A stretch of 64,000 bases of DNA, taken from assembly GCA_012932295.1 (NCBI GenBank), contig JAAONU010000010.1, forward strand, positions 20,162,047 to 20,226,046, written 5' to 3'. The position numbers were made by a program, and so were the translations under genes. Every line of letters begins with the position of its first letter. The stretch's first letter is position 1. The notes under the pieces were generated by a model. It did no database searches. It saw nothing but the letters and a program-made list of their open reading frames with translations, and was not told the origin of the DNA. Source of the stretch: Cyclina sinensis. Lineage: Eukaryota > Mollusca > Bivalvia > Venerida > Veneridae. Below are positions 24,842 through 37,289 of the stretch, piece by piece.

Positions 24842-27800
24842 TCATAGTGGAGAGGTATGCAAATTTCTATCACACCGATTCCTAACCGAGTCTGAGGAAA
24901 TATTTGTACTTTTTGTGTTTGTGGAGTTCTTCTCAACCTTTCTGACAGAGATCTCCTGAAAGCAAGAGATATACAATCTGGCAACTCTCCTGTTCACGAC
25001 GAAAGAAAAGAAAATGAACAAACCCTGTAAGGAATTAACACCCGACACAACAAAGCCAAACCATGTCACTTGAATAATATTATTCATTATTAGGAGGGGC
25101 CAAGTAATGCCTACAATGGCACAAAGTTTAAGACAAATATAGAAGTTATTGCGGTCCTGTGTACTTTCTACTCGCCTCGCTGTTCTGATTTTGTGGAATG
25201 CAGTGGCAAAGAAGGCAATATTTGCTATAAATATTGCGCATGCTGGAACCAGAAATGTACCAATGAAGATATAGAAATCTGAAATGAAGCACAAGTTCTC
25301 TCCATATCCAAACCCAGATCCTTCTGACTTTATCAAACTAATAGATGCAGCTATCAATACTAAAAACAGGGGGAATGTTAGTATATAAATCAGATACTTA
25401 ACAAACAAGGAACGACTTGGAAGTCTATTCCAATTGTCTGCAAAAACAAACACGCGAAACATATGAAAGGAGCAAACATTCATGGCACAGAACGAGGCTA
25501 TCCAGAAGAAGTGCATACTAACTCCAGCTATTTTGCACCAAATTGATGTCTTTGAACCATGAAGTCCAAACTGTAGAAGAGACTGAGCACAGAGAAGCAA
25601 GACGCAGAGAACCAGTAAATTCTGTCCAGGAAGGGTACGAAGGGAAGAAAAAATAGAATAGGTGGCAATCGTCAGTAGAAGGCAGACCATTGACGTGACA
25701 GAACACACGAAATCAAATACAGAGTAAATACCATTTGTAGATGAAGATACAGTTTGATTTGTTTGTGTTAGCAAATTTTTCCGATCAAAGTTTTCCTTAC
25801 AGACCAAAATAAATCCTCTTGTCAATTTATACTCACCGAACTCAAATGATATATTCTTTTCTGTTAGGTATATTTCGCCTGTTTCAATTGTCAGGAGAGT
25901 TTTGTTTATATCAAATTTGACATGTGGACATAATACAAAGTTGTCTACAAGTAAAGGATATGCATTCACATCATACGGAGCAATGTCTTCAAAGATATTA
26001 AATCTCCTGTCCGGAATTCTCGAAAGAAAATCGATCGTTCGATTGATTCCCTGACTGTCCAATATGTTGTCGATGTGAAAAGTGTTATGTTGTGCATCAA
26101 CAAGTGACCTTAAAATTGAGGAGATATTTTCAGTGTAACCAATCCTAAAAGATATCTCCAGATTTACTGATTTAGTGTTGGCAATATCGTAATATGTGTC
26201 AGTCAAACTAGCAGGTGACTGCGACTCAGAAGCTCGACATGATGACATTATCGAATTCAAAAGTGTTCGATAAAACTTTTGTTCAACTTTTGTTAGAACC
26301 TGAAGGCATATATCATGATAAGCAATAAGTATTGGTGTATTTCCTTTCAATGTATTTTCTTCTGTATTTGTTGACGTATTGTTCGATTTTCTATTCAGGT
26401 TATGGAGTTCTAAGTAAACCACATATTTCTTCTTTGATACCGCTTCTAGAATTGGCACACACGTGTCTATACTGAGTTGAAACCCAACATTGCAATAAAC
26501 GGGACGGCACTTTCTCTGAAATTTTAAAATAAATCCATTATTACACCTAGCACATCACCAGAGCAAAGTGTTCTGTTTCTAATCGAAATTTTTTACAAAA
26601 TATTTTTTTTGTTTAATTACATCTTACTGAACAATCAGTTGCAAAATTAACTCTTAGCCTGCTAAATATCTTTAATGGATTTGTCCATCTTTCAATTTGT
26701 TTAGAGGGGTGCTTATTGAAAATTACCGACTGAACGGCAAATATTGCAGCAGGAATGTGCATAACAGTAGAGTTTGTAGTATCATATACCATCAAACATA
26801 AATATGATTTTTAAGAAGATTTCTTTATATAATTACTTGTACAGTTTAGGTGGTTCCTAAAATCAGTAAATAAATATTCAAACCTCTGCTAAAGTATATG
26901 CAAAGTGGGATATAGCGTGTTTTTAACCCTTAACCTGCTGGAACCGAAAGTGATTAGCCTTTGCCACCAGTATAGAGCCAGGCCAGCCTGCACATCCGAG
27001 CAGTCAAACCAGTCTCTATACTGTTGGTAGCTCCATTTTTGTATTTTGATATTGAAATTTCTTAAACTTTAAATGGACTGTTCCAAATTCAAAGCTGGGC
27101 AAATCCATTACAAAATTTCAACATGTTTAGGGTTAATGTCAGAAACATATGTTACAAACTAGACATTTACCAGACTATGGTCAAATGTACCCGAGGAGCA
27201 CTGTGGTATATCAGCAAGTTTTGGTGCCAAAATGATACGTTCAAAGTCGTGTTGCGACAATGTAAACATATGCTGGTAAGCACTAGTAAGGGGAACCGTG
27301 TGCAAATAATCAACTATCACGTCAACCTGAAATTAATTGTAAAAATCAAATAGTTATAAAACCTAAGATAAAGCTAACCTTTTTTTGATCCTTTATTAAA
27401 CGTCAAATGAATGCCTTAGTGCTGTTTCCATGCGAATTAAAACTTTCTGAACATTAATTAGAATTTATTGTCAGTCCCAGTTTCTCATATGGCCATAACC
27501 GCTAGAAGAGATTGCGTTTTACTTATATCAGGGTGTGGGGGATAGTGCAAGATACAGAAAACACCCTATATCGAGACTTTCCTGGTTCATTAACATGCTC
27601 CGTTTGTAGAAAGGACACATGAGACATATGTTTAATATCTCACGTGAAAGACAGGAAGAAGTGGTAATAGAGGAGTGGTGCTTAAACTCACGACCACTCG
27701 ATTACAAGCCCTGGCCTTTACCATTGGACGAATGATCGACCTGAGAAAATGGAACGATAGGAGGTTGATGCTCATATCAAATCGGAAATTTGGCACATAT

Positions 27801-30800
27801 TTTTAATAGTTTTAGGGGTATATTTAAATGAGCATCATTTATTAAAACAAAAGTGGAAAAAGGCATATCAGGAAACACAATCAAAAAGCACAGCCTCCCT
27901 ACACAGTCAAAAAGTAGAGGAAAAGATAGCATAAATTCACTTATAGCTCAGTTAAAACAAGAGGGCCATGATGGGCCATGGATCGCTCACCTGAGTAATC
28001 AGGAAACGTCAAAAGCAATTACATTTTCTAATTGAAGATTTGAAGGTGCCTACAAACAAAATATCTAAAATATCAGTCAATCAATAAAGGCTCTATGACT
28101 GAAAGTAAAAAAAAATATATTATAAGCTGTGGTGACCTTGACCCAGTGACCTTAAGCCCCACGTATACGTAAGGCTAGAGGTCCATGCAAGGAACCTAAA
28201 TACCAAATATCAAAGATATTAGTCTGTAAATAAAAGCACTATGAGGTAAAGTTGATAAATCTATTTTTATCCTCAGTGACCTTAACCCAAATTTAATGGA
28301 AGAGGTTCATGCAAGGTGTCTATAAACTAAATATTTAAAATATCAACCAGTCAATGAAGGCTCTACGATTGAAAGTAGAAAAATCTATTTTTAGCCTTAG
28401 TGACATTGTCCTTGACCGAGTGACCTCAAACTCCACCTAAGGGTAGAGGTTCTTGTTGTATTTTGACACCAAAGTGCGTTATACAGGTGCAATGTTTAAC
28501 ATCAGACAAACCATCGCACTTTGGGGTCATGAAATTAAATCAATAAAAATGAATTTTAGTGATATTTTAAAGTAATATCTTGTAGTTAATGCCAATGGTA
28601 AACTAAAAATAAGGAATGAAGTAGGCGAAATGAATTAAGTCGGATAACAATAGCAGACAACAGATTATTTTATTTTACTTTACACTTTAAATAGTGTGTT
28701 TATATAGTCACGGTTTTCGTGATATTTAAAGTGGTAAAATTCATAAAACATTAAACATTTACATTTAATAAGCAACAAATATAATGTTTTTATTTTTTGA
28801 ATTACTGCTACATCAGAATTTTAATGGCACTTAGCAAGATTATTTGATTGCACAGTCATGTATCTAAGTATCGACCGTCATCTTGAACTCCACCTTAAAT
28901 AATTCAAGGTTTCAGATCGAAAGTAAGTCAGTACTCAGTATTTCAGCAGAAATCAGTTGACACCTTCAGAACTTTGGAACCCAAAGTGTGTTGATATGTA
29001 CCATATTAACGCACTTTGGGGTTCATTTCTCGATTTTGACCCCAAAACGCGTTTGACCCCAAAGTGCGTTGTGAAAGTGCGGTGTTACGACGTCTTTAGA
29101 CATTATAAAGAGTGTTTACTGAAGCAATATACGAAGGATGATCCAAATTATGTAGACTTTTGCTGTTGCTTAAACAGAGGTGGTTAAATTTATTAATTCA
29201 TAATTCTGAAATAAATCGGAACATTTAATAAAACAGGCTAGTTAATAAAATTATATATTTAGTAAATTACGCAAAAGCGCCGGGCAGTTTTATAAGAATG
29301 GTAACGTGTATGCCGCACACGCCGTTTTTGTGTCTTGTGAAGTTATATATGTTTCAATAAACAAAATATACATGACTGTGTGAAAAGCGCCAAACTTAAG
29401 CACAGAACGGTGTGTAGATGACGTTATGCAAAAGTTTGAAGTAATTTGAACGTGGTGATTTAAAAACAACAACATCCATAGTTCGATATTACTAGCGTTA
29501 CTTATGTTAAATATCGTCGTCAGACCCGCGCGAAATCTGAACAGCCATAAAGTTCAGCCATGGTCTCGGAAAGACACCAACCCAGACACTGAAAATGATT
29601 GAATCGACCAATAGGGAATATTTAGTGAGCAGGTCACTTGTATTCAAACGGCACCATCGGTTTTCTGATGGCCAGGACAGCTTCGAAGAATTAGACGAAC
29701 AAGAAAGTCGTGGAAGAAAGAAACAGTATCGCGAGATAATAGTGACGTCAATTCGTGATGCGCTGGACTCTGACAGACGACTGACGATAAGAGCGGTTTT
29801 ACGTGGGTTATGGCACCATACATAGGATACTGACAGTCTAAAATGTCAGAGGTAATTCCAATGTATCATATTTATGTGTTACCAATAATTATTGATAGCA
29901 TATTTTTATTAAATAGAGTGAATCTATAAATATAGTTTAGTGTGTGTTGAACATTAATTTCTTATCGTTTTCATGCGTTTCTAAGTGATGTATTTTGAAA
30001 CGCATTAAACAAATAGTTCCAAATTATCTTTATTATAAAATTTATGTATACAATTTGTATAAATAATATTTTCTGTCTAGGTTCATGCAAGATGGGTACC
30101 AGAGCAGTTGAAGGACTGTGAAAAGGAGAGGAGAGTTCGAGATTCAAGGGCATTTGTGAGAAGGATAGTCGCACAGTATGACCAGCAATGGTCTGAAGAC
30201 ATTTTTGAACAATGGGTTCATCGCCACCGACAATGTATAGAGTGCGATGGACATTATTTTGACAAAAAGTGAAAAGATACTTGTCTACTGCACATGGTAC
30301 TAATTCAGCAAACAACGTCACAACGTCAAAGACGTCACGAAATCAACATCGACGTGCGCCGGGTTAACCGTAATGGCCATTTTATTTTGTATGTAGTTTT
30401 TTTTAAGAAAAATTATTTTTTCTCTTATAATTGTAAGAACCTGCTGGACATATTCCCACTCATGTTGATGTTATTGTACAGGATACTTATATAACAGTTA
30501 CAGCAAAAGTCTACATTATTTTAAATCATCCCTCGTACGTGTTCCTGAGCTTAGCTATTGCGAAAGAAACCCTAGGTTGAAAGTGAAATATACCTTTTGG
30601 AAGGTCTTCTACAAACAGGGGATGTGCATTCTGCCAGGGCTTTTTTGAAAAAAGTTTTTTTCTCATAGTTTTTGTTTTTGCAATTAGATTTCCAATCCCC
30701 GTATGCGCACTGTTTCAGTGCAAACTGACTCCAGTACTCTTCCTTTCTTTACAAAATTCGTCTCGATGCCTAGCCCCTTAGCTAATTAGAAATATTATTT

Positions 30801-33800
30801 TAGCCAAAGATAACCCATTAACTGAAATAGTTCTGACTGAAATGCTTCTTGAAATAAAAATGTGCTTGAGCTGTCTTAGTGATTTTCAATCGTAAAACTT
30901 CGGGTATTTCCGTATGGTTCGTATGGTCTCTTGCATAGCATAAAGGCCGAGGTGATCAGATTGAGTGATTTGCTCATGAAATATATTAATCTGAATAAAG
31001 AACGTGTGAATAGCAGGAATCATATATTCGATCAAACAGAATTGACAGGCTAAAGTCAGTTTTAATAATTCTATTTACACGTACAACATACCTGTTTCAA
31101 AGGTGGTAGGTTACACTCAGCACAGTATACATTTTTGTATGGAAACCATCTTGAATGGATTTCTGTCTCATGACATAGTTCCTCTAGATCTTCATTACGC
31201 TGATGCCATATTAAAGAATCATTTAACAAACAGTCTGCTGTGACGTTACTAGAACCAGTCTGAGGTAATTCTACGTCGGGATTACACATGAAACATGCAA
31301 AATTTTTATACACTTTGTCGTCTATTCGGTACTCAGGAAGAGATAATATGTTTTCGTCCGTACCTTTACAAACTTCATCGATAAGGCTTTCCTTGGTGGT
31401 CAGTTTTCCGGTCTGGTTACACAATGCATAGACGGACTTGACAGTTTTATCTCTGTAAAAATAATTGACAGTTACATGCTCTGTTGTTTTTGAGAAAGGA
31501 CCTTTTTCCGTACGAATGTACTTTACGCCACCTATTTTCCCTGCTTCAAACGAATCATAGGCCATTTTGCATTTTCTACTTGACAGTGGGATGAAAAAGA
31601 CCTTGAAGCAGAAGGTTTTGATTGCTTTGAGCAATTGATGCATACTTAGAAACAAATCGTATTCAATATAAGTTTCACAGAGTATTTGAAAGCTAAAGAA
31701 CACATCGGTGTTTTTTCTGTTACAAGCATAACAATAAATATTCTTATACGAATTACCCGAGTTCACAGTCACAGGTATTGAAGTCAAGACGTCAGAATAG
31801 TCCTTAACCACACCACACTTCCTTACTAATATATCATCTCCGTCCATAGCTAGACAGGTGTCTATAACTCTAAATCGTCCAATGGAACCTTCAAAAAGCA
31901 ACCGTTGGTCGATTTTTAGAACATCATTTTTCCGCGCAAGAGTTGGTAAATCTTGTGGATCGATGCATGAATAAGGTGCTTTTCGAAAGAGTAATTCAGG
32001 ACAACAGGTGTCGGCTTCTGCACATGAACTCTCACAACTGCATTGCCCACAGACTGGATTTTTGTACACTTTGAGAGTTTTGTTTCTCGTAGAACCACAA
32101 TCATTCCCTGTGCCACATACAGACATATACATGTCTTCTATATCTCTTAATTTCTTTATATCGCTAAAGAGCTCATTCTTTCTGTGAGAAGAGCGTGGAT
32201 AGTTTACATATTGAAACGCCTCACTGAATTGGTCTTGCACGATATTTTCTAAACTTGACGTCTTATTTTTACCCATAATGTCAACAGTAAACGATAATTG
32301 TGAGTTACGGTTTGAAATGTCACTCTTTTCAGTAATGTTTAAGAAAGAAAATTCATGATTGGTAAAATATAAATGTTCACGATTACAAGTATAGCAATAA
32401 ATGTTTTTGAACGGGTGAAGCCGAGTCGTCAATGGAAAAGACTGACACGCCACCATAACAGCCTCAATTCTTGAGTCGACTTGCACTGATGAATTTTTGC
32501 ATTCGTTAATTAATGCAACATTTTGAATACTGCCTATGCTTGGGTTGCATATATAACAAAACGCATTTTTAAAGTCTTTGTAAGGAAGAAATAATTTCTC
32601 ACAAGCCCATTCTATATCAGCGTCATAGGTATGCCAAAGTCCTGTCACATTACATGTGTTTGTGTAAGATTTGTCACTCTTATAGTGCAGGTTGCAATCA
32701 GTGACTACACTATATACAGAATAAGGAGGTCGGAAGTATATTCTACAATTATACTTGTTGATGAAATCTTTGATTTCAGAAAGTGATCTGGAGCTCGCAG
32801 CAACGTTTCCTGTAATGGCATAGGTATCACACTCAACCTCAATCGTCCAAGAAATGCAACGTTCCTCTTTGTTACATATTCCACAATACTTATTTTTATA
32901 TACAAGCCCGGATGTTGTCGATGTGCATGGTTGGATACCGGATGAACATTTTTCAACCAAGGTAGTATTACTGTGATATTCTTCCAGACATGAAGCCACC
33001 ATGAATACAGACTTAGAGTCACGTGTTGTGTAGAGTGTTGTATTTATGCACTCGTACTCGACATAGCCATGATATGTACCTGGACAAAAGTACATGGTAC
33101 TTCCGAAGAGGTCATACGGGGAACAGGCACACGCTGCACATTCTGAAACAGACATAAAACAACAATAACACACCTTCAGACAACACCGAGCCGATCATAA
33201 TCTTTCTTTCTGAAAGTTGCCTATAAAGTTGCCTATAAAGTTATAAAGTTGCCTATAAAGTTGCCTAAAAAGCAGCACTGTAAATGATTGCTTATTCTTC
33301 ACGGCATGTACTGGATACATTTTAATATTTTTGTTCCTTCTCGCCAACGAGATTACCCACGAGAAAAATTCTAAGATGGCTAAACTGTCATGATTTTCAC
33401 AAAAGTCAGTATTAAGCAAACACTTCCGGACGTTATAGAACCACAAAAAAATTCTGATAGGTCAAAGGAGAATCAGTCCGAATATGTTGTCTGAAATACC
33501 CGGTCACATGACAAAATGGCGTACATATAGAGTGATATGCAAGCTCATTATTTAAATAAAAAGATTTTCTGTCCTGTTTATTTTATATATTTTACTAGAA
33601 AGAATATGACTGTAAGCGTTATAATAACGCTGCACAAAAAATCAGATCAATCATTTATTTTTTTACACTAGAATGTAAGATCTTATCTTGTTATAAATTT
33701 TGAGAAAGTCAAATATAAACGTTTCCATAATGAATGTTAGAAAGGCTGCTGCAGAAAATATCTTTATAATTTTAAGAATGTTTGACCAAACTTTAAACTC

Positions 33801-34158
33801 CAACTTCTTTTAAATTATTACCTGGAAATATCGATTTGATCGATCTGTTGAGTAAAAACTTCTTGTCGATGTCAACACCACAGGAATCTTCAAGTGGACA
33901 AATTGTTGCAAATTCCATCATCAGTTTCTTCAAATTTACATTTCTCCCAGCCCACTGAGCTAAGATCTTTTCAGTAAATGTCAGAACATCTGTTTCATCA
34001 TCATCATTGTCTTCTTTCCATGATGAGAAAGATGTTTGCACGTTGTCTTGTTGAGTTATGTCATTTTTCAAACCATCATTACTTTCAGTTCCGAAATAGT
34101 TCTGAAATAATAAAAACGCCATGAAAATTATTCGAAATAGTCCATTGAAATTTCCCAT
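24842..34158 (-). CDS. Cys-rich adhesion/Methuselah-like 7TM receptor, copy A
   Basis: Three exons are spliced on the - strand: 33822-34158, 31092-33142 and 24842-26515 (TGA-to-start order reversed). Junctions are CCAG|GTAATA to TTTCAG|AATGTG (phase 1) and AACAG|GTATGT to TTTCAG|AGAAAG (phase 0), giving 1353 residues. The start MGNFNGLFRIIFMAFLL gives a signal peptide; an in-frame ATG at 34200 is an alternative. The ectodomain has seven motifs of the type [YF]KNxxCxxCN (e.g. YKNKYCGICN, FKNIYCYTCN, YKNVYCAECN) and a somatomedin-B-like CSCESSCAEADTCCPEL. Exon 3 starts with RKCRPVYCNVGFQLS, then a membrane-proximal region ending near LCPHVKF, then seven hydrophobic segments (about residues 1058-1310) containing SLRTLPGQNLLVLC and NSLQGLFIFFSF, typical of class B/Methuselah-like receptors. 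I see no canonical GPS cleavage motif. It is predicted to be a plasma-membrane receptor; the ligand is unknown. The coding sequence is intact. Confidence 0.88.
26923..27136. mobile_element. TTAA-flanked MITE in receptor A intron 2
   Basis: Begins TTAACCCTTAACCTGC and ends TTTAGGGTTAA, so its termini are inverted (TTAACCCT). The interior AGCCTTTGCCACCAGTATAG and CCAGCCTGCACATCCGAGCA matches a bivalve repeat I recognise. The same element occupies the same intron position in copy B. Confidence 0.8.
27954..28470. repeat. AAGAGGGCCATGATGG element, truncated
   Basis: The left end CAAGAGGGCCATGATGG, followed by ATCGCTCACCTGAGT, is a common bivalve repeat head. A tandem core of roughly 120-148-bp units follows, starting near 28092 (CTATGACTGAAAGT), 28240 and 28361. 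The expected inverted right end (ACTCAGGTGAGC) is missing; the core breaks into unrelated sequence near 28470. Confidence 0.75.
28471..29085. repeat. Cluster of inverted CCAAAGTGCGTT motifs
   Basis: Three pairings of ACCCCAAAGTGCG and CGCACTTTGGGGT occur: 28475-28532, 28979-29027 (arms AACCCAAAGTGTGTT and AACGCACTTTGGGGTT) and a further direct copy at 29056-29070. Each pair could form a hairpin. This may be the inverted ends of a small, unrecognised element. Confidence 0.6.
29540..30271 (+). pseudogene. Mariner-type (Mos1-like) transposase deletion remnant
   Basis: The first part (29555-29825) reads FSHGLGKTPTQTLKMIESTN, then LVFKRHHRFSDGQDSFEE and SDRRLTIRAV, the helix-turn-helix N-terminus seen in Mos1/SETMAR-like transposases. 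The second part (30080-30271) reads VHARWVPEQLKDCEKERR and FEQWVHRHRQCIECDGHYF, matching the linker and the extreme C-terminus. The DDD catalytic core between them is absent, so the remnant is inactive. It lies antisense in receptor intron 2 and is shared with copy B, so the insertion predates the duplication. Confidence 0.8.
33216..33271. repeat. GTTGCCTATAAA short tandem repeat in intron 1
   Basis: Four to five units of GTTGCCTATAAA, with one interrupted by TTATAAA. Copy B has only two units at 54036-54060, so the repeat number changed after duplication. Confidence 0.9.
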
Positions 34159-34977
34159 TTCAAGTACCGGTTGAAAATTTGTTTCTAAAAATCCAGCCAC
34201 ACTTTTACAAATGTATGATACAAAATGAGCAACGTTTCATTGAGAAATATGAAATTCAATCTGGAAAGGCAATTTTTATGATTGCCAGATTGAGCAGAGA
34301 ATGATATTTTTATCTAATAATAAATGGATATCCGCCTAATAAAACAAAATGTTCTAGTGAGACATTACTCATTTTGCAATTATCTAAAGGTCGGCCATTG
34401 TAAATTCATGATGACATTTGCTTTAGTTCCCCTATCTACAAAATGGACTAATAATTTAAACAAAAACAACCATAGTGCAATTACTAGAAATATTACTGAT
34501 AATCTCTAAAAAAAATTTACACGAATTGGATATAATTTATGTGTAAAGTACTATGTGATTGTTGTTTTGAAATGTTCAAAATCTAAAATTAACCGTCCTA
34601 AACTTTATGTTTACTAATAAATACGTGTTGTACTACAACATGTAATATATAATCTACACAAGAAACTACAATGGGAGTAACACTGGGGTTATAAATGTTA
34701 TTCCTGCCAATACTACATTATATATGAGTCGCCGATGGAATCAGGTAATAAATGACAAAAGATAGTGAAAATATGTTTTACTTTAGAGATATTTTTTTCA
34801 GAGGTGACTAATATGAAGAAAATTTAATATGAAATGATGAACTCTGACTAAAATGCCACTCTGAACAAAAAGGCCATTTGCCATCAACGGTTAAACCAAA
34901 TCTGTAGGCTATCGTCAGAAACCCTTGACGCTCTTTTGACGTAATCTATGGTGTATGAACTGGTTCAAAACGACTGT

Positions 34978-35115
34978 CATATGCGGCTTAGAAACCGCAT
35001 GGTGCGGTTTATATACAACCACACGAATCTTGTGCTTTCAAAACCTCATCATGCGTGTTTAAGACCGATTAAACTATCTTTTAAACATTTAAACCGCCGA
35101 AACCGCATCATATGA
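34978..35115. repeat. Palindromic AAACCGCAT element upstream of receptor A
   Basis: Outer arms TCATATGCGG and CCGCATCATATGA are inverted, and internal GAAACCGCATGGTGCGGTTT is itself a hairpin; further AAACCG words follow. It lies about 0.8 kb 5' of the first coding exon and is conserved in copy B. It may be a small MITE; a promoter role is unproven. Confidence 0.65.
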
Positions 35116-36383
35116 TGGAAACTATCAATGGAAACTATCAATTACAACTGCATACTACAATAATATAGTTTTTGAGAGTCAGAATTATAGATTCATTTAT
35201 GGGATAACCAATGCCATTTGCAAACTGGCATTGCATGGCTGAGAAAATGATGATGTTTTTTACAGTTGCAAACACATTGTAGAATTGTAAGCCCTGACAA
35301 GGAATCTGAATAGAATTACTTTTATATCTTTTGTTGTTGTGTTGTGTTAATTGCAAAGCTAGTACAAGCAATGGGCATCATACAAGGTTTGTTTTCTTCG
35401 ATTTTGATAGTGTGTTAGGTGTCATAGTCCTTCAGTATACACCTCAAACATAATAAAAGCATACTCCATCCTATCCAAGACCAAAGTTACATACACAAAT
35501 TACATCTTTGTAACAAAGGTATTGAATCAACTGAGACAAAACATAGTCTTGCATCACATAATCAGAAGATCTTTTTAAGCTTATTTTGTTGTATCCATAT
35601 TTGATAGACCAACTGATTGTTCAGCTTCATTTGTTCAAAATTATCCCATAAACTGTATAATGGACTAACGAAGAAAAGAAATCACCTTTCAAACATGTAA
35701 ATATCGTTTTAAAATTGTCATAAATATATATTAATGTCTCATTTAACACTAGTCGGGAAATGAATGTGTACTCACAACCTTTGCAAACTCAATACATTGC
35801 ATTGCATTACTTACCCGGAAATGTACGAAATACGAATTTCTGACTCATAACAGACCAAAATATTTGTACATTGAAATGTTTCAAATACATCTAGACAGTC
35901 ACACCCTTTGTTACATGATCTTATGACATATGAAATAGTGGGCTTATGTTGAAAACATCGAGAATGGAAACTTGGAAAGAAATAACATATTTAACACCTT
36001 TTCAAATGCAAAGTCGAAATAAAAGTGTGTATCACTTATCAATGTCAAGATACCTCGTGACATTGACTGTCACTAGAAAATGCATATGCTTTATCAGGAA
36101 ATCTGCTGTCAAACTAATCTGACAATAGCTAACTTTTTGAATTTCAAATCAGTTATTTTGAAAAAAGAAAAGTTCACAAAGTTAAACAATTTATAATTTC
36201 AGTTCTACTTTGAACAATGTACTCAATAAATTTAATGGAACTAAATCTATGTTACTATTTTCATTGGAATGCTGACGCAACAAGTAATCATATCAATCTG
36301 ACTGAAGTGCACAATCTAACTACGGTTAGATCTTATGGCGACACATTCAATTCTATCTTCTTGATAATCTGGATTTCCAGTAT

Positions 36384-36602
36384 AGTTTAGTTTATACCGA
36401 ATTTATTTTTAGTTCGATTGTGCAGAAAGCTTTTAGCTTATAGACACACTCTCGAATCAGTTCCTGGAACTAACCAGTACTATGCAATGAGTGTAAAGTT
36501 TCTTGCTCAAGGAAACAACGGCTTCACCCAGACTGGGTTTGAACCCGTGCGGCTAGCAATCCTTTGACTACTAGTCTGACGCGTTAACCACTCGGCCATA
36601 CA
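36384..36602 (-). mobile_element. tRNA-derived SINE, copy A
   Basis: Reverse complement of the 6952 SINE. The B box appears as GGGTTTGAACCC and the A-box side as GTTAACCACTCGGCCAT. It is flanked by the 15-bp direct repeat CTGGATTTCCAGTAT (36369-36383 and 36603-36617). The orthologous insertion exists in copy B. Confidence 0.92.
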
Positions 36603-36735
36603 CTGGATTTCCAGTATTGTTAGTTATATCCCAGCCAAATGAGACTCCTTTCACTACTAGTCCGACGCGTTAACCACTCGGCCACGCGCTGGATTTCCAG
36701 TATTGTTAGTTATATCCTAGCCAAATGAGACTGCA
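36603..36735. repeat. Tandem duplication of SINE head plus flank
   Basis: CTGGATTTCCAGTATTGTTA and its following AGCCAAATGAGACT occur twice, separated by a second copy of the SINE 5' end (CTACTAGTCCGACGCGTTAA). Copy B has a single version (60182-60230), so this arose in copy A. Confidence 0.85.
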
Positions 36736-37289
36736 TGTTATGACGCGTTTATATGGTTTACATGTACACACGGCCTGTTAATTTTGACTGTGTAAACTTC
36801 TTTTGCATGCTTAAATCACCTTCAGTATTTTGTAAATAGTTTGTGTTTTGTAGGATAAATGAATTCTCCTTGGATAAATATATAAAAGTTCTGGTTTGTA
36901 TTTTCTAATGAATATTAATTAGAATATGAGCATGGTGACGAAAATATTCAAGTAAACAGGTCTGTTTATTCTGGTAAATATGCAGTATCTATTAATGTCA
37001 AAACTACTAGAAATTTTCCCAAACATACAATTATCTCAATATTTAACAAGATTTCCTCAATTAACTGAGACATTCGTGGCAGAAAACAACAGTTACTGAG
37101 TTATTTGGGATCCCAGTTAAATATAGATTTTTCAAATGCGTTGAAATGGTTAAAATATAAACTGATTTCCCTCCAAGAACTTGAAAGCTATGAACTAATT
37201 GGCTGATTAAAAAGTCATGACAAGGTGACCTTCTTTCAATGAAGTTCAGATAATAATAAAGCAGAGCGTTATCTAGGAGCTCATTTCAA

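Noticed and set aside
30085..30321. Antisense 116-codon frame conserved in both blocks
   Set aside because: It is the shadow of the mariner remnant and is conserved only because the whole block is duplicated.
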